Positions 37,574-50,099 of a DNA stretch of 64,000 nucleotides are shown here, one piece after another. How positions within the stretch are numbered: position 1 is the first letter of the stretch; each line of letters begins with the position of its first letter. The position numbers and the translations under genes are program-made. The notes under the pieces were generated by a model that searched no databases, had not been told where the DNA came from, and worked only from the letters and a program-made list of their open reading frames with translations. Source of the stretch: Dipylidium caninum (lineage: Eukaryota > Platyhelminthes > Cestoda > Cyclophyllidea > Dipylidiidae); assembly GCA_017562135.1 (NCBI GenBank), contig QEYB01001296.1, positions 186,001-250,000 of the forward strand, given 5' to 3'.

Positions 37574-40500
37574 TGAAAATGATAATTTTGGATGTGATGG
37601 AACGATCTTTTTAATGCATCGAATGTAAAAGTCCTACTTATTTTTAGACAAAATGTTATGGATAAAGCCATTCTACTCATATGTAATTAGTAGAATTTTC
37701 TATTGTTGCATAGTGCACTGTCGGACCCTTACCCAACGCAAATTTATTCATCCCGAGTCTTTTGAAGATGAAAAAGTCGACTCGCATGTGGAAATCTCTT
37801 CACCAACATTCACTTGAATTGCCTGCTTGTCAGACTTCCTTGAAATGAGTTTTCATTCACCTTTTGAAGAAAATAGCCTTACAGATTGTCGCTTCACCAA
37901 CTCTCGCAGATGATTTTGCCTCGACTCCTTGGGCGCCATTGGAGTTATTTCAGGTAATCTCTACGTTATCCAACGTTTTCACTTTGGCCTTGGTATTGTT
38001 GATGCAAAATAAGAAGTTGTGTTCTCTTAGGATCGTGTAAATTACTGGGGGTGCCTTGGTTACCAGGGCTTTATCCTATTTAGGACCATCGAGATTGCAG
38101 ATCAGTGTGGCTTCTTTCCATAGTTCTCATTAAAACTTCTCCCTCCTGATCGTCGCGAAAAGAATTTGTGACCCAAATGGAATCTAAGTACGAACATTCT
38201 AGATCTCCCATCGAAAGGATTAAAATATGGTGGGAGTTTTTGAAGTTGCTACGGTCGAGTTACCGACTTTGTCAAGTGTTACCAAACCATTTAAATCCAT
38301 TTGCCTGAGAGGAGCCACGACTCGAGCCATGATAAGAAACTAGCATGTTTCCCTCCCCCCTTCCGTTCCCTTACGAAGGTATACGAACAGAGCGAGGAGG
38401 GCAAACCCTCGTTCCCGTGTGGAAGAAAACGATAGTCCCATCCGAAAAACGAGCCTGACTATGACCTCACTGTGTGTGCACGGGTTAGGGAGATCGGAGG
38501 AGGAGGAGAGGACGCAAGAGGAAAGTGAGAGGTGGAGGAGGAGGAGGAGAGAGAGAGAGGGGGGAAAACACAACTCGAGGTTAAACGACTTCCCGGGCGC
38601 GTTGTGGGCTAGGGACAGAGGTGGAGGGTGGAGGCATTGGTGTTGGTGATGGCGGTGAACCCCCCAGAGTCATAAAAATTAACCCCGACTTAGCAGTAGA
38701 GGAGTCGTGCGTGACTCACGTGGAGACGAATATACGCACAACCACCACCACCACCACCACCACCACCACCACCAGCACCACGGCGTTGACACTGCCTCGT
38801 TGACTCACCTCTACAGTGTCGTCCTCTCGTGTGTTCGGCTCGATGTCTACCTTGCGCGAAGGCGATCGCGTACTTTTGCATTCCCCTTCTTTGGCGATGC
38901 TTTCGAGAATAAAGTAACTAAATGCCGCACAGAAACATCTAGGCTGTAAATCGTCCACCTCCTTTTGCAGCTGTAGCTGAACAAGTGGCTCCCCCTTCTC
39001 CATTACGCGTGTGCATGTTAATAAGGAGGGAAAGCGATTAGGGTAAGTTACAAGTCTATTTTTGCTAATATATCAGGCTATATGATGTAAAATGCTGGCT
39101 TACACTTAACTCTTTCGATGTGATATTGCTGCGTTATGTCCTACGAACTGAATTCCAAGAGCTTCCCATCTCAAAATCACCTTGCAAAAGATGGCTTATA
39201 AGACATTTAGCAGTATAATCCTGGTTGTCTGTATTCCACGAATCTAGAGCTTCGGGTTCGCCCAGAAAATATATATTTACAACTTAGAAGTGGGGTATCT
39301 GCCCTGAGAGGTTTTGTGCAGTAGAACTGAAAGGGTGAGATGTAGGAAATTGCAGAAGTTCTGTCTTCGGTAGAGACAGCATTTTGCCTTGAGGGCAAGG
39401 AGTGTCCTTCTCTCGGGCAGGTTACTGTTAAGGTCTATTAAGGAGGTGAAAATTGAAAGCTACAGATGGACAGACACTTCAAAATAGGCTGTCTCATGCA
39501 GCCATCAAAAGGCATTAGTGTAAGAAGTCAACTGTCTCTGTAGCAAGAAGCACAGACTTTAGAAAAACAGAGAACACCAAATTTGAGATGCATGACTGAC
39601 AGATTCCGTTTAGCTGCAAACTAGCATGCGTATGCAGCCTTCGTAACCCCCATTGGTGTTTAGTCATGTGGATGCATCTCTGCAGATCTGCAGGCTTTCT
39701 CTCCCACGCCTGCCCCATTTGCGAAGACAGAGAGGAGCACTGCAATCCCGTGTACAGAGATTTCGATTCCACCTCCGCTTGACACACAGGGTCGGTAAGT
39801 CGAAGATAATCCACTTTGCCTTCTTTTACCATCGTACTTTATGAGGTGTCGGTACGGGAATAGTAATGCCTTATTTTGAACGTTGCCGAATGTCAGTAGT
39901 AGCAGATTTAATGGTAAAAGGAGGAACGGATTTGTTTGGCTGCGAGACACCCATCTCTTCCTCTCCCCCCTCCAGTACATTTATCCAGGCGTTTGTGGTA
40001 CGTTCCATTGACGATACAGTGGTTGACTGAACAGTAGTTCTCCGCTTGCATCCTTACCAGATATGACCAGTCGCTGATGGTCTGTAGCCGCGGAGCGGAA
40101 ACACGGATAAGATAGTGATCCGACCATATCTGATTGCCGAACTGACGGATGTTCTCCGGCTCACGAGTGGCGGCCTAACTTGGCGCGTGGTATTTAATAC
40201 AACTCTCTTGACGCCTAGGTTTGAGGCGATATTCTGCCTTCAGTAAAGCTGTCAAGACGAACACTGAAGTTGACGTCGTACTCCAGTCTCTTGGACCGAC
40301 ATTTAATGGAGTTTTTGGCAACCTGGGACGTGCCGGGGCCAGAGCACATCATGGAACATTTCCTTTATCCACTTATTGGAAGTTCGAAAACCGATTGCCG
40401 ACTGCGAACGTTTCGCAAAGAATGCGATGATTGACAGGTCAACCGGCGTCGCTACTATTCCATTAAATAACGGCAGTTGCGTTTAACTGCGCACTCATTT

Positions 40501-41969
40501 GGAGGGGCATTCCAGACGTCAGTATGTTCTTCGGGCAAAATATTCCCACCTGTCTGCCCAATCAGTATAGCTGTGGGCATCCTCCTGCTCACTGTTGCCC
40601 CACCACTCCATCATTAGACTCAGTTCACTTCCCTCAAGTCGCCAAGACTGCGCGGGCGTCTAATTCTTGATACACGTTGTCCGATTGTACCACGGGCATG
40701 CCTCTGTGTAAGGTCTTTAGTAGAAGTGTTCTTCCATCCCGCTATCTAACCTCTTGTAGATGCAAATTTTCCTCCTAAATTGGGTCTTCTCTAGTGACAC
40801 CATGCTTTCATTTTCCCACTAGCCAGCTCGCATTGAGAACAGGCGGAATCACAATACCAATTAAATTCCCTAATGGCGCAACTCAATTACAGGAAGACAC
40901 CTTGCGGGGAGCAATAGGTTTTACAGATTTTCCCATATTTGTACTACATTCGAGTCTAAAGGAGAAATGCCTAGGTGCAAGAGCGCAACAAACTTTCTAT
41001 TCAGCAAATCTATGTGGCAAAAGTGGCTCTGAAAGGAACTCTCGGTAATGTTTTCGACCCCTTACATTGGGGCAAAATCTCAGTCTTCGTCAGCCAACTT
41101 GTTTTCGCAGATAAAGATGAGCAAAAGTGGGGTCGTCAGTTGATAGAGGCGGACAGTGTGCCACAAATCTCAATTCCATTCCTCGAACTCGACAGGCCGC
41201 CGTATAAAATCGAGTGCAGCTGTCCTCACCTCCACTGGTTGGCTATTTCGACTCTCTCCTAGCAAAAGTATTATTACTTCGCATTGTGTACTGTCAGATG
41301 CTCACATAGGATAGAGGCCAGTCGGGAATGCTGGGGACAAGTTCACGTTGATGGAATCTCTAAACCGCCCAACGTGTAAAAGGATGACTAGTTATACGGA
41401 ACAATTCACCGGGCATATTTAGGTCTAAAGAGCTCCCATTGAAAGTGAAATAAGAAGTGAATTTAGCGACTCTGAAAAATAATCCATGTTTTCAAGTTAA
41501 GCTCGAGAAACTTGCAAGGAACAATCGACTACTGACGAGTCGAATAATATGAGCCATTAGTTGAATGTCTCGAAAACCCGGCGCCGCACAAACCCCGTCC
41601 ACTGCCGGGCCTCTAACCCGGCCTCTCATTAATCCAAAGGGTTTCTTTCACACAGGCTAATGTGTTTGTAGCTAAAGGGGGGTGGGAATGAATAACAACT
41701 TAGTAACAACTCGTCATGTGTCTACTAATACCGACAGAAATATATTCACTCTACACGCGTACTTTAATAACTTCAGATACCATTGGATAAATCACCTAAT
41801 GGGATAAACTAAGGTGAGGCAAAAGCTGTGTATTCCAGGAATGATCAAGCGCTATTTCTACGTTGGCGCAACTAACCTTACGCGCGTAATTCACCTTAGG
41901 CCATAGTATGATTGGATATTCTCATTTCTCCCCCACACTGAATTTACCAATCCACTGTCACAATCTTGA
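37574..41969. other. Hox intergenic region (Lox4-like to Post-like)
   Basis: About 4.4 kb without a recognised gene. The first few hundred bases are AT-rich and probably Lox4 3' UTR (a variant GATAAA lies near 37661). It contains GA-rich and ACC-repeat stretches (38500-38780). No match to a Hox-cluster microRNA that I can recall (mir-10 or iab-4 type) was seen by eye. Confidence 0.5.
38741..38780. repeat. (ACC)n trinucleotide repeat
   Basis: About 13 ACC units with one AGC interruption. The open frames through it (poly-Val or poly-His) are repeat artefacts. Confidence 0.9.
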
Positions 41970-42014
41970 CCCATCAGCCAATCAGACGCACCTGATTGGC
42001 GCAAATCCTTATAC
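41970..42014 (+). promoter_or_regulatory. Post Hox promoter candidate with CCAAT inverted repeat
   Basis: A perfect 9-bp inverted repeat (GCCAATCAG at 41977-41985, CTGATTGGC at 41992-42000, 6-nt spacer) places CCAAT boxes in both orientations. TTATAC at 42009-42014 is TATA-like. The start codon is about 280 nt downstream. Confidence 0.45.
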
Positions 42015-42197
42015 ACGCGCGGGTCACGGCATCGACCAATTGAAAGCTAGGAGATAGCGCTTTCAATGAAGCTTCTGCCCACATTTCCCTCTGTAGTAAC
42101 ATTTTACGACCACTGTGCATTTATCCACCCTCAAGTGTTTGCCTTCATTAAAAAGCCATTACTAGATTCCCGTACACGTGTATATGTGCAAGAGCAA

Positions 42198-42283
42198 CCA
42201 ATAATAAACCTCACGGCAGCAATAATAAATCTACGCAGAGGATACACATTTACGACTGATAAATCTCCTTCCAGAGCAATAAA
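42198..42283 (+). promoter_or_regulatory. Cluster of four ATAAA (TTTAT) sites before the Post Hox start
   Basis: ATAAA at 42204, 42225, 42259 and 42279, all in the same orientation, plus CCAAT at 42198. Posterior Hox proteins prefer TTTAT/TTAC cores, so autoregulation is possible. Function is inferred only. Confidence 0.3.
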
Positions 42284-42295
42284 TTTGCCTGTCAA

Positions 42296-45200
42296 ATGTC
42301 ACAGCCGGCAGAAGACACAGAGAATAACACGGAACAGAGGCCAAATGGGTCACAACTTTTGCCGTCGATTGTATGGACTCCCCCGGTTAGCCAGCCCGAA
42401 CAGATTCCCGCCACATTTCAACACGCTTATTACGAAGCCTCGGACCCTATTCTGCCAAACACGATCGATTACTCTGGAAGTCAGTATTCTATGCCACCGC
42501 CATTACTTTCATCGTCATCCACCAGGGACGACTTTGAGAGGACAAAACTGTCTCATTCGTTCTCCTTGCCATCTCACTTGTCGCCTCTAGACCCAATACG
42601 GTATCTTCCTCCCCCACCACCGCCGCCACCGCAACCTCCGCCGCCAATACCACCTGGCCACGGCCTTTTAGACCGTCCCAGCCCGAGGGGATTTCTGAAC
42701 CTTCCGAATCCACCAGAACTAACCTTGGGTAGTCTTTCTTATCCTCACCCAACACTGCCGCCTCCCCTTCCCCCTCCTCCTCCTCCTCACCCCCATCCCC
42801 TTCCTCAGGCCGTCCAAAACAATGGAAATGATCCTAGTGATGATGGAGAATATCCCGTAGACGGTGATAGCAACTCTGGTGGTGAGTTACTGGCCCTAGC
42901 TTCCTCTATACAGACAACTTCCACCACATGATATATATCCTCGCGAGGCAGCACATACTATATAACTTCGGTCATGGAGAGGTTTTGCATGGCGTGGTCA
43001 AGATATTGGTCAGGCAGGCACTGGTACGCACTTGTCTTTCCTGATAGGGCAAAACAGCAGGCAGGATCGGGTTCCACTGATGGGAAGTGCTTCTGCCCTC
43101 TGCCCTACCGTTTTGAAAATCAACTCAAATAAAAAGTAGAAGTAATTTACTAAATCCGTATGCAGTAAAGTGGGACAACTGTCTCGTGCTCCAGGGCGGC
43201 TTTACCTCGCACTCCGGTGTCAGATGCACTACTGCAGTATTGCCATCGTCTCATGCGGCCGCATGGACTCCTTACGCAGTCGAGAAAGCAGTGATACGAA
43301 TGTGTATGGGGGTGGGGTTGGCTCTTAAAAAAGGGAACGCTTTTTTTATCCCTTAAGCAGACTTGAGCCATGCATACTAACAGTGGCTTGCCTTGCCATA
43401 TTAACGCTTCTGCCTCAGGAAAGGCAGTAAGTAGGAAAGTAGGCTTTCATATGAAGTGAACCTTAAGGCACTGTCCCGAACTACTTGCTGTTACAGAATA
43501 AGAAGGAAGTAGAGCACCTTTTCCAGTCTAGCCTTGTGAATACGCCTCTGAGGCTTTCGAATCTCGAAGTGGAGAGTTAGAGCATTACTGCAGTCTTACG
43601 AGGACAATCCACTTGTGAAGAAATTTCACCATTGTCCAACAGTAAGGACGATGTCTACTCTGTATACGATAATGTGGGATTTTCCCACTCTCAAATTACT
43701 TTTTCTTTTCTAAAATGCAAAGCAATCCATTCCCCTTATTCTACACAGATGGGAAGTCACGGAAGAAGAGAAAACCCTACACTCGATTTCAAACGATGAT
43801 TTTGGAAAATGAATTTCTTGGAAACGCTTACATTACGAGGCAGAAACGTTGGGAAATCTCTTGCAAACTGAACCTAACGGAAAGACAGGTAAATACTTTT
43901 TAAGGTTTGGGCTTGCTAAACTGTCTAACCTGACGACAATACCTAGTCTCAACGCAAAACGCCGTTTGGCAGAGAGTGGTTTGTTTCTACCATCGTGACG
44001 ACGCGGCACCGAAATACCAGCGCTCATTTAAAATCTGATATTTCGGTCCCGGCTGCCTCTGTGCAGGCGGTCCATTAGTGCCTCACTAGTGATAAACTTG
44101 GTTGCAATCTTAGTCTCCAAGACGTCACCAGTTGAAGATCTCCTCGCCTCCATGCCACATCCAAAAAGGGAGTCAGCTGTTCGTGCAACTGAGAGCTGAG
44201 AGATGATTTTTGGGGTCAAAGGGCTGTCGTGCGACCTTACTTTAGAAACCAATCATCGCCCCGCCCCTATTCGCTTATACGGTAGAGTAGGGTGAGGGAA
44301 AGTTAGTCTCTCGGCGACTACTTTAGAGTCTCTGGTAGATTTTACCAGGAAGACTTCGGCTCTCCTCAACTTTGTATTTGCGATTTAAGGGCGTGAGCCT
44401 ATATCTGGGTACAGTTGAAAAAGAATTTGAAAACTATCCCGACGATTTGCGGGGACCATCGTAAGATATTGCACGCGTCACGTTGACACCGGTAGTCGTG
44501 GAGGCAGTTCAACCGGTCGCCAGATACCCAGACGGGAAGCCGAATGAAGGGGCGGAAATTAGTTCTTGTAGCTCGCTCCCCCATCGTGTCCGCGTGAACA
44601 ACTGTAAAGAAAGGATACATCTAAGCACTGACACTATCTGTCGTTCACATTTTGAAACGCCCGCTTCCGATCACAGTAGTTCATTTTTCCCCTTCACGTG
44701 CTACGCTCCTCAGAGAAAAGTTTTCGTCGATGATGAGCATTTAGAGTAGGTGGCTCTAGGCGAGTCCAACCGCTATCCGCCACCGTTTTTGTTGCCTCCG
44801 TATAACAGTTCTTCAGCTCGAGACGCCTTGGACGATTATTTGCCAATTAGCCACACGTGACGTACCCGAATGCCTGAGTTATGTATCGAATGGAGAGAAC
44901 AATTGTTTGTCACATAAGAAGACAACTTCGGGTTACGTGGCGCAGGAAATCATGAAGCAAGTGGGAGGTGCGCGAAAAATTTTAGCTTAATTCTACTTTT
45001 GCCAATGATTACGAGAAGGTGGCAAGAGCTCTGATTTCGGTTATCAATGTGTACCGATGAAAGTAGGTGGATTAGATTATTGTGGGGACACTATTAGTAC
45101 CGAGATTCGAAAAAATCCACGTGTTCAAGTTGGAAATGTGGGCTTGATCAAGCCGCAGGTCCCCCACCTTACCCGAGGATTTATCGTGACATCTGGGGCG

Positions 45201-46322
45201 CGGTCATGAGGAGAATTCACTCCCAAAGCCCCCCACTCCCCTCTGCTCTCATGTGATCAACCCGCATGAGGGGACAGCATGCACCCCCCCCGTGCCCGCT
45301 TGAACAGACTCATCACAGAGCTCGCGCTTGCCAGCATCTTTCAAACTTAGTTCTTCGCTTTCCCCTGTATTCTGTCAATCGAACTACAGGCGAACTTTTG
45401 TGAAATTTAACTAGGTGAAGGTGTGGTTCCAGAATCGACGTATGAAAAAAAAGAAAATCCAATCTCGGGCTTCCGGAGCTTCCGTCGCCTCCACAACGGC
45501 AGACAGCGGCAAGTCACCGCGTGCCGATGGTAGCGAAGATGAGAGCGAGGGTGCCGACCAGTCTACCCACCAACCGTTACCTTCTCGACTTTCCATTGAA
45601 CCTCCTCTGTCTCCATCGGAACAGGCGGTCCCCATCAGTTATCACAATCCTGTTCCTCCTCCTCTACTGCCTCCGCCAATACCACCTGCCCCACGGTCAA
45701 AGCGTGGCGGATTTTACCTACCAAGTGGCTACCTTCCCTGTCCCCCATCTATTGCACCACCTTCTGGCTCCTCCACTCATTTTGGAGCGCTACGAGATAT
45801 TGGCACAGGCTATCCGCTGTCTTCGTCTGACCTTTATCCGATGCCCTCGAGCCAATTCGTACCACCACAGAGTAGTTGGTTTACTGCGGAGACAAACGCA
45901 GGCAGCGCAAACAGCAGCCCCTCGATGGCGGGTTTACTGGGAAGCACGAGTGATCCTGGCAGTTGTTTGTCTCAGCTCGGCAGTCCTCCCAAACACCAGA
46001 CGAATGGACTAGGACGGCCGGGGGCGGTCTCACACTAAGTTTGCCTGATAACATGACCGAATCCCCAGTGGCGGGCAATTACCAGGCTACCTCTCTTACT
46101 GCTTATCTCTCCCAAAACACATACACACACAATGCAATATTCTACGAGCCCGGTCAGACAGGAGGCGGAGAGATTAACGGCGGCGGTGGTTACGGCCATC
46201 ACTTTGAGAACGCACCGCCCGCGCTCGGAGAAGATGGGGGCGCCCCACTGTTTGAGTATGAAGGCTATCCCACACCCTTCATTCCCCCCATGCAGACGGG
46301 GGTCCGAAATGGTGGCGTTTGA
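42296..46322 (+). CDS. Post: Posterior Hox protein, Abd-B/Post-like
   Basis: Transcription factor of the posterior Hox class. Three exons: 42296-42881, 43749-43888, 45415-46322, with matching phases (GGT G then AT; Q|V at phase 0). Exon 1 encodes 195 residues rich in proline ([13 protein letters not shown]) with no YPWM hexapeptide. The homeodomain is [66 protein letters not shown]...KQ/RQKRWE and RRMKxKK are posterior-class marks. The intron falls between homeodomain positions 44 and 45. As given, the frame stops at 46038 (449 residues). One missing G at 46020-46024 would carry it to TGA at 46322 (544 residues) through a Gly/Pro-rich tail ending [11 protein letters not shown]. Whether it is Post-1, Post-2 or plain Abd-B needs phylogeny. 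Confidence 0.88.
42882..43748 (+). other. Post Hox intron 1
   Basis: GTGAGT donor and TATTCTACACAG acceptor, 867 nt. Nothing else recognised inside. Confidence 0.8.
43889..45414 (+). other. Post Hox intron 2, inside the homeodomain
   Basis: GTAAAT donor and AACTAG acceptor, 1,526 nt, splitting the homeodomain at 44/45. Contains a promoter-like cluster at 44249-44280. Confidence 0.85.
44249..44280 (+). promoter_or_regulatory. CCAAT + GC-box + TATA-like cluster in Post intron 2
   Basis: CCAAT at 44249-44253, CCCCGCCCC at 44259-44267 and CTTATAC at 44274-44280. It could start a shorter transcript or act as an enhancer. Sequence-only suggestion. Confidence 0.25.
46020..46024 (+). other. Frame break at the Post Hox 3' end (G5 run)
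   Basis: The frame reads TNGLGRP then G-A-V-S-H-stop. Six G instead of five continue [17 protein letters not shown] for another 95 residues or so with coding character (Gly, Pro and Tyr-rich). A true stop at 46038 cannot be excluded. Confidence 0.5.
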
Positions 46323-49300
46323 TCCCAAACTTGTCGCCCACCCATCTTTTCTATTTATGTACAAAATGCATAAAATAACAGCCATTCTGTTACGTGATGA
46401 TAATCAGGGTGTCCCCTATTTGTAGCGATGAAACTTCCTCCTCCCTCTATGTACAATGTTCTACTACGTAATACCGAAATTGCACAAGCATCCTTTCTCT
46501 GTTCTGGTTAATACAGTTTATGTCATCAAACACGGAGACGAATCGCATCGCGCAGGATACCAGTCCCTAGACTGTGCGTTTCTGAAGGCACGGAGAAGCG
46601 CTGCTCAAAGCTCCACAATTACTCGGACATGGGGAGGCTGCCTGTTAGTAAGCAGTATCCGGCACCCGTAACAAATAGACATTTCTACTCAAAATACACC
46701 AAGAATTTCTTTGGCAATCGATTCACGAGTACCAACTGGACGAGGTCTTTGCAAAGTTGCTAATCCCGCTTAGTCCACTCTTCCTATCGTCCTAAATAAG
46801 GTATGCGGTCTACTCTTTCGGTGTCTTCTTTCAAATCGGAGCTGGGAGAGAAGCCTTATTAGTTGGTTAGTAAATAATTAACCAGGTAGATGAAAACGTG
46901 GGTGAAACTCGACTTAGCTGAATGCGCTATCTGCCCGTCTAAGTTCCAATGTGTGCATGCCATATTTGCCGACTGACGACCATGTGTGAGGTCTTCTGTC
47001 CGATTCGTGTGCCATGGAGAGGCTCTTTTGTTCACTAGCTCATAACGGCAACATTAGTGGAAGAGAGGGCGAGGGTTAACGGTCGGGCGACGCTGGACGG
47101 GTTGGTTGAAGCCCCCGACGGTGGACCCGCTTGTAATAGCTTTCCTCACACATCATTGTATAGGACGGCAGATCTTCTATGCGCTGAAGGGTGCACTGGG
47201 GAGAAACTGTGTGTTTGTGTGTGTGTTCGAGGAAATATTACATTTTTCACTACTTCGTCGACTACTTGTCCACATCCTCTTCATATATCCATTTGTATGT
47301 ACATTGTAAGAGGTAAAAAATAATCCAGGTAATTTTATACATCTTTTCGCTTTCTCAGGTATATGCCGCGTTAATTTCTGGCAAATTTATTCCCCCAGGA
47401 GTCGTAAAATTTATCGTTTTGTCATTCACTCCTGCTGGTCACAAAATGGATAAAAATTTAAGTGCGATGGACAAGTGGTTAGAGGGCTGCTGGCTTGCCT
47501 CCATGAACATAGCTGAACGCTCAGCTGGAAACATCGTGCGTACAGAGTGACTTCTCGCAACATGCCTGCCTATAAGAATTTGACATTCGGTGGAAGGATT
47601 TTGGAAGGCAGATTCGAGGTATCCGGCAGACGTGCGTTTTTCGGTCGTACAGTCAATAATGAATCTCACCATCAACATGCATCCAAACGCGCCCTACCAC
47701 CTCCTTACCCTACCGCGCACGCCCGATATTTATGCGATTTTTATTGCCTTTCTCAGTGGCCGACAGACCACCACCCCCGCAAGCCCCATGGGCCTCCTGC
47801 CGATCAGCGGTCCGTCCGTCGTCCCACCCCACCTTCCAGTCGAGCTTGCCCGAGGCGGCCCGAGGCGGCCAGAGCTGACCCCCAACCATGTAGGAGCGCA
47901 GCCTCGCCGCCCTTTCGTCCAATGAAGTCGCACTGTGCGCATGCCAGGACGAAGCAGTACGGCCGTAAAGACAATTGAAGGGTATCTGGGTTACCGCTCC
48001 GAGCACCCTTGATGTGGGTACTTGAAAAAACGTACTAGCAATAATCCACCACGTTTAGCGGTTGCGATCCTCTTAGACCGCAGATCACAAAATTTACAGT
48101 ACACATGCGGACTTCGTGTCGGCACACCAGTGATGACCCCTGGGGGCGAGAATAAGTCCGAGAATAACCTTCCACACAACCACTCCTTACTTTAGATGAA
48201 GAAGTACTGGATATCTAAGTAATGCTCTAACGTAAACATTTGTCTACGGGATAAAGGGCGTCATTATTGAGCTCTTCCTTCTGGCGCCTGTACTAGTTCA
48301 AGGCGTCACTGGTGTCTACCCATGAAGAAGCATGTGGTAGCATCTTTTCGTCGGTGCGAGTATTGGTTGCAGAGGAAGATCAAGAAGCCGCTTTCAATAC
48401 CGGTTTCGTCGAGAGCGCACGGTGTGCGCCAACCATAAGGCGACATTACCAGTCCATCAGGGGAGTCAGTGCACTCCATTCCCCACACAGACTGTGTGGG
48501 ATGAAAAGGGGAGAGAGGGGGGTGATATCAGCCCCTCTCGACCTCACCCGTTGTTTGACTGACGATTTTCCCATGCCAAACAGGTGACATTAGGCTCCCG
48601 GTGACGTGTTTGTCCATCGGCCTCGGCGACTTGTAGGTCTCGCAGCTTAGGGACTGCGCAGTCTCGGCCATGACAACTCGGAGTGGTTATCTTTACCTTA
48701 AATAGGGTTCGATCGAAAGGTGATTTGTGCAAAATTAAATGGTGTATGCGTCGTCCCGCCACTTAGATTTTTTTCGCATGGGTGCAGAGGTTGTTGCCTA
48801 CGTATTGGGGACCAATCGCCTTAAATGGTACGATATCGAAATGGAATGCACTGCGTTCACGTGTATATCCTTGCTTTCGCTAATTTTAATCGTCCAGACA
48901 TCCGAAAAGAGGTGATGAAGCACACTTATGGATGGAAATAAGAGGACAACTTGCCGCCTTGGTTGATGTTTGTGGGAGCCTGCAGCTCTGACACTTAGGG
49001 ATTAAAACTGTTGAAGTATTCTTGGAGGTCAGTGAGTAGTTCTTAAATGTGACACATTTAGACAGTCTTCCTTCCTCCAACATGGAATTATAATAATCGT
49101 CTTAAAGACGAAATAATGTATCTACCAGTCAGACAACCCCCAGTGAGTTATTCTGCCTCCCTAACAGGCTTAACAATATGATCTTATTTGCGCATATTCT
49201 GTCCGTCCCAACTGCTGTTCAGCATGCGAAGCGCTGTGCGAGTTCGAAGACGAAGAGAAGTAGTGAGAAAGTATCCAGATCAAAACTAATTTCAATCGCC

Positions 49301-50064
49301 GCTCCCAATTCTTCTCGAAGAGCAAACGTCGTGGACTCGTATAACACTGATCTTGCACGTCAGGAGAAAGTGGCCCCCAATCCGATCAGGTGCTTAACGC
49401 TGAAACGATTCTTGCACTAGACATTACATATTCAATTCCCTTCCTTAAACTTGCTACACTTGAAGTCCCTTTCATCACTATTTCCTTATCCTCCTCTTAA
49501 GCACCTCTAAATGACGAACCTCGACGCAATGATATCTTGTTTCTACGACTCGTCAGAACAGCACCCCATGAAATGAACAATGCAGACGAAATTCACTGTT
49601 TTGTGAGGCAAATTGGTGAGAGGTAATGCTAGTGCTAGTGGTAGTAGTGGCAGTGGCAGTGGTAGTGACGGCAAGTCGCTGCTCGTTGCGACGCGTTTTA
49701 TGGCCCAGGTCGTCGCTGACCGCTGGTCTGGCAGTGAATAACCGATGACCTCTGCTAGCTCGAACGTTTTGTGTGTACCTGTATGCTTATGTCCAAGCAG
49801 AAGGACCAATTAAAAATGTAACTCTATTAATGGGTCGCGCTAACGCGTAAGATCCTTATCAGCGCGAGATCCACAGAGCGCCTTCTCGCTTCGCGCTTCT
49901 TAGCAGCTAATGCACCAAGTAAATTCGACCAAGACACATTCATCGCACGATTCACAGACAGTGAGACGAGTAGTTCATAAATAGCCTTCCTCACCACGAT
50001 CCCAAGTTTGATGGTGATTATCACGTTCGAGAATTCACGCAACCCAGTCGCCGCAGCCACCCCC

Positions 50065-50099
50065 TCCTGTCCTGTCCTGTCCTGTCCTGCCCTGCCCTG
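50065..50099. repeat. Seven YCCTG pentanucleotide units
   Basis: Five TCCTG followed by two CCCTG units in tandem. Confidence 0.9.

Noticed and set aside
38690..39003. Open frames with poly-valine, poly-glycine or poly-histidine
   Set aside because: Produced by the ACC trinucleotide repeat at 38741-38780.
37574..42295. Hox-cluster microRNA (mir-10 or iab-4 type)
   Set aside because: No mature-like sequence was seen by eye on either strand; absence is not proven.
24616..44280. CTTATAC/GTATAAG as an enriched core promoter motif
   Set aside because: The 7-mer occurs about as often as expected by chance in 64 kb (also in ferlin introns), so only its spacing to CCAAT boxes is of interest.
47547..47978. 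Overlapping Arg/Pro-rich frames in a GC-rich stretch
   Set aside because: Open on both strands because of GC richness; no domain or splice structure.
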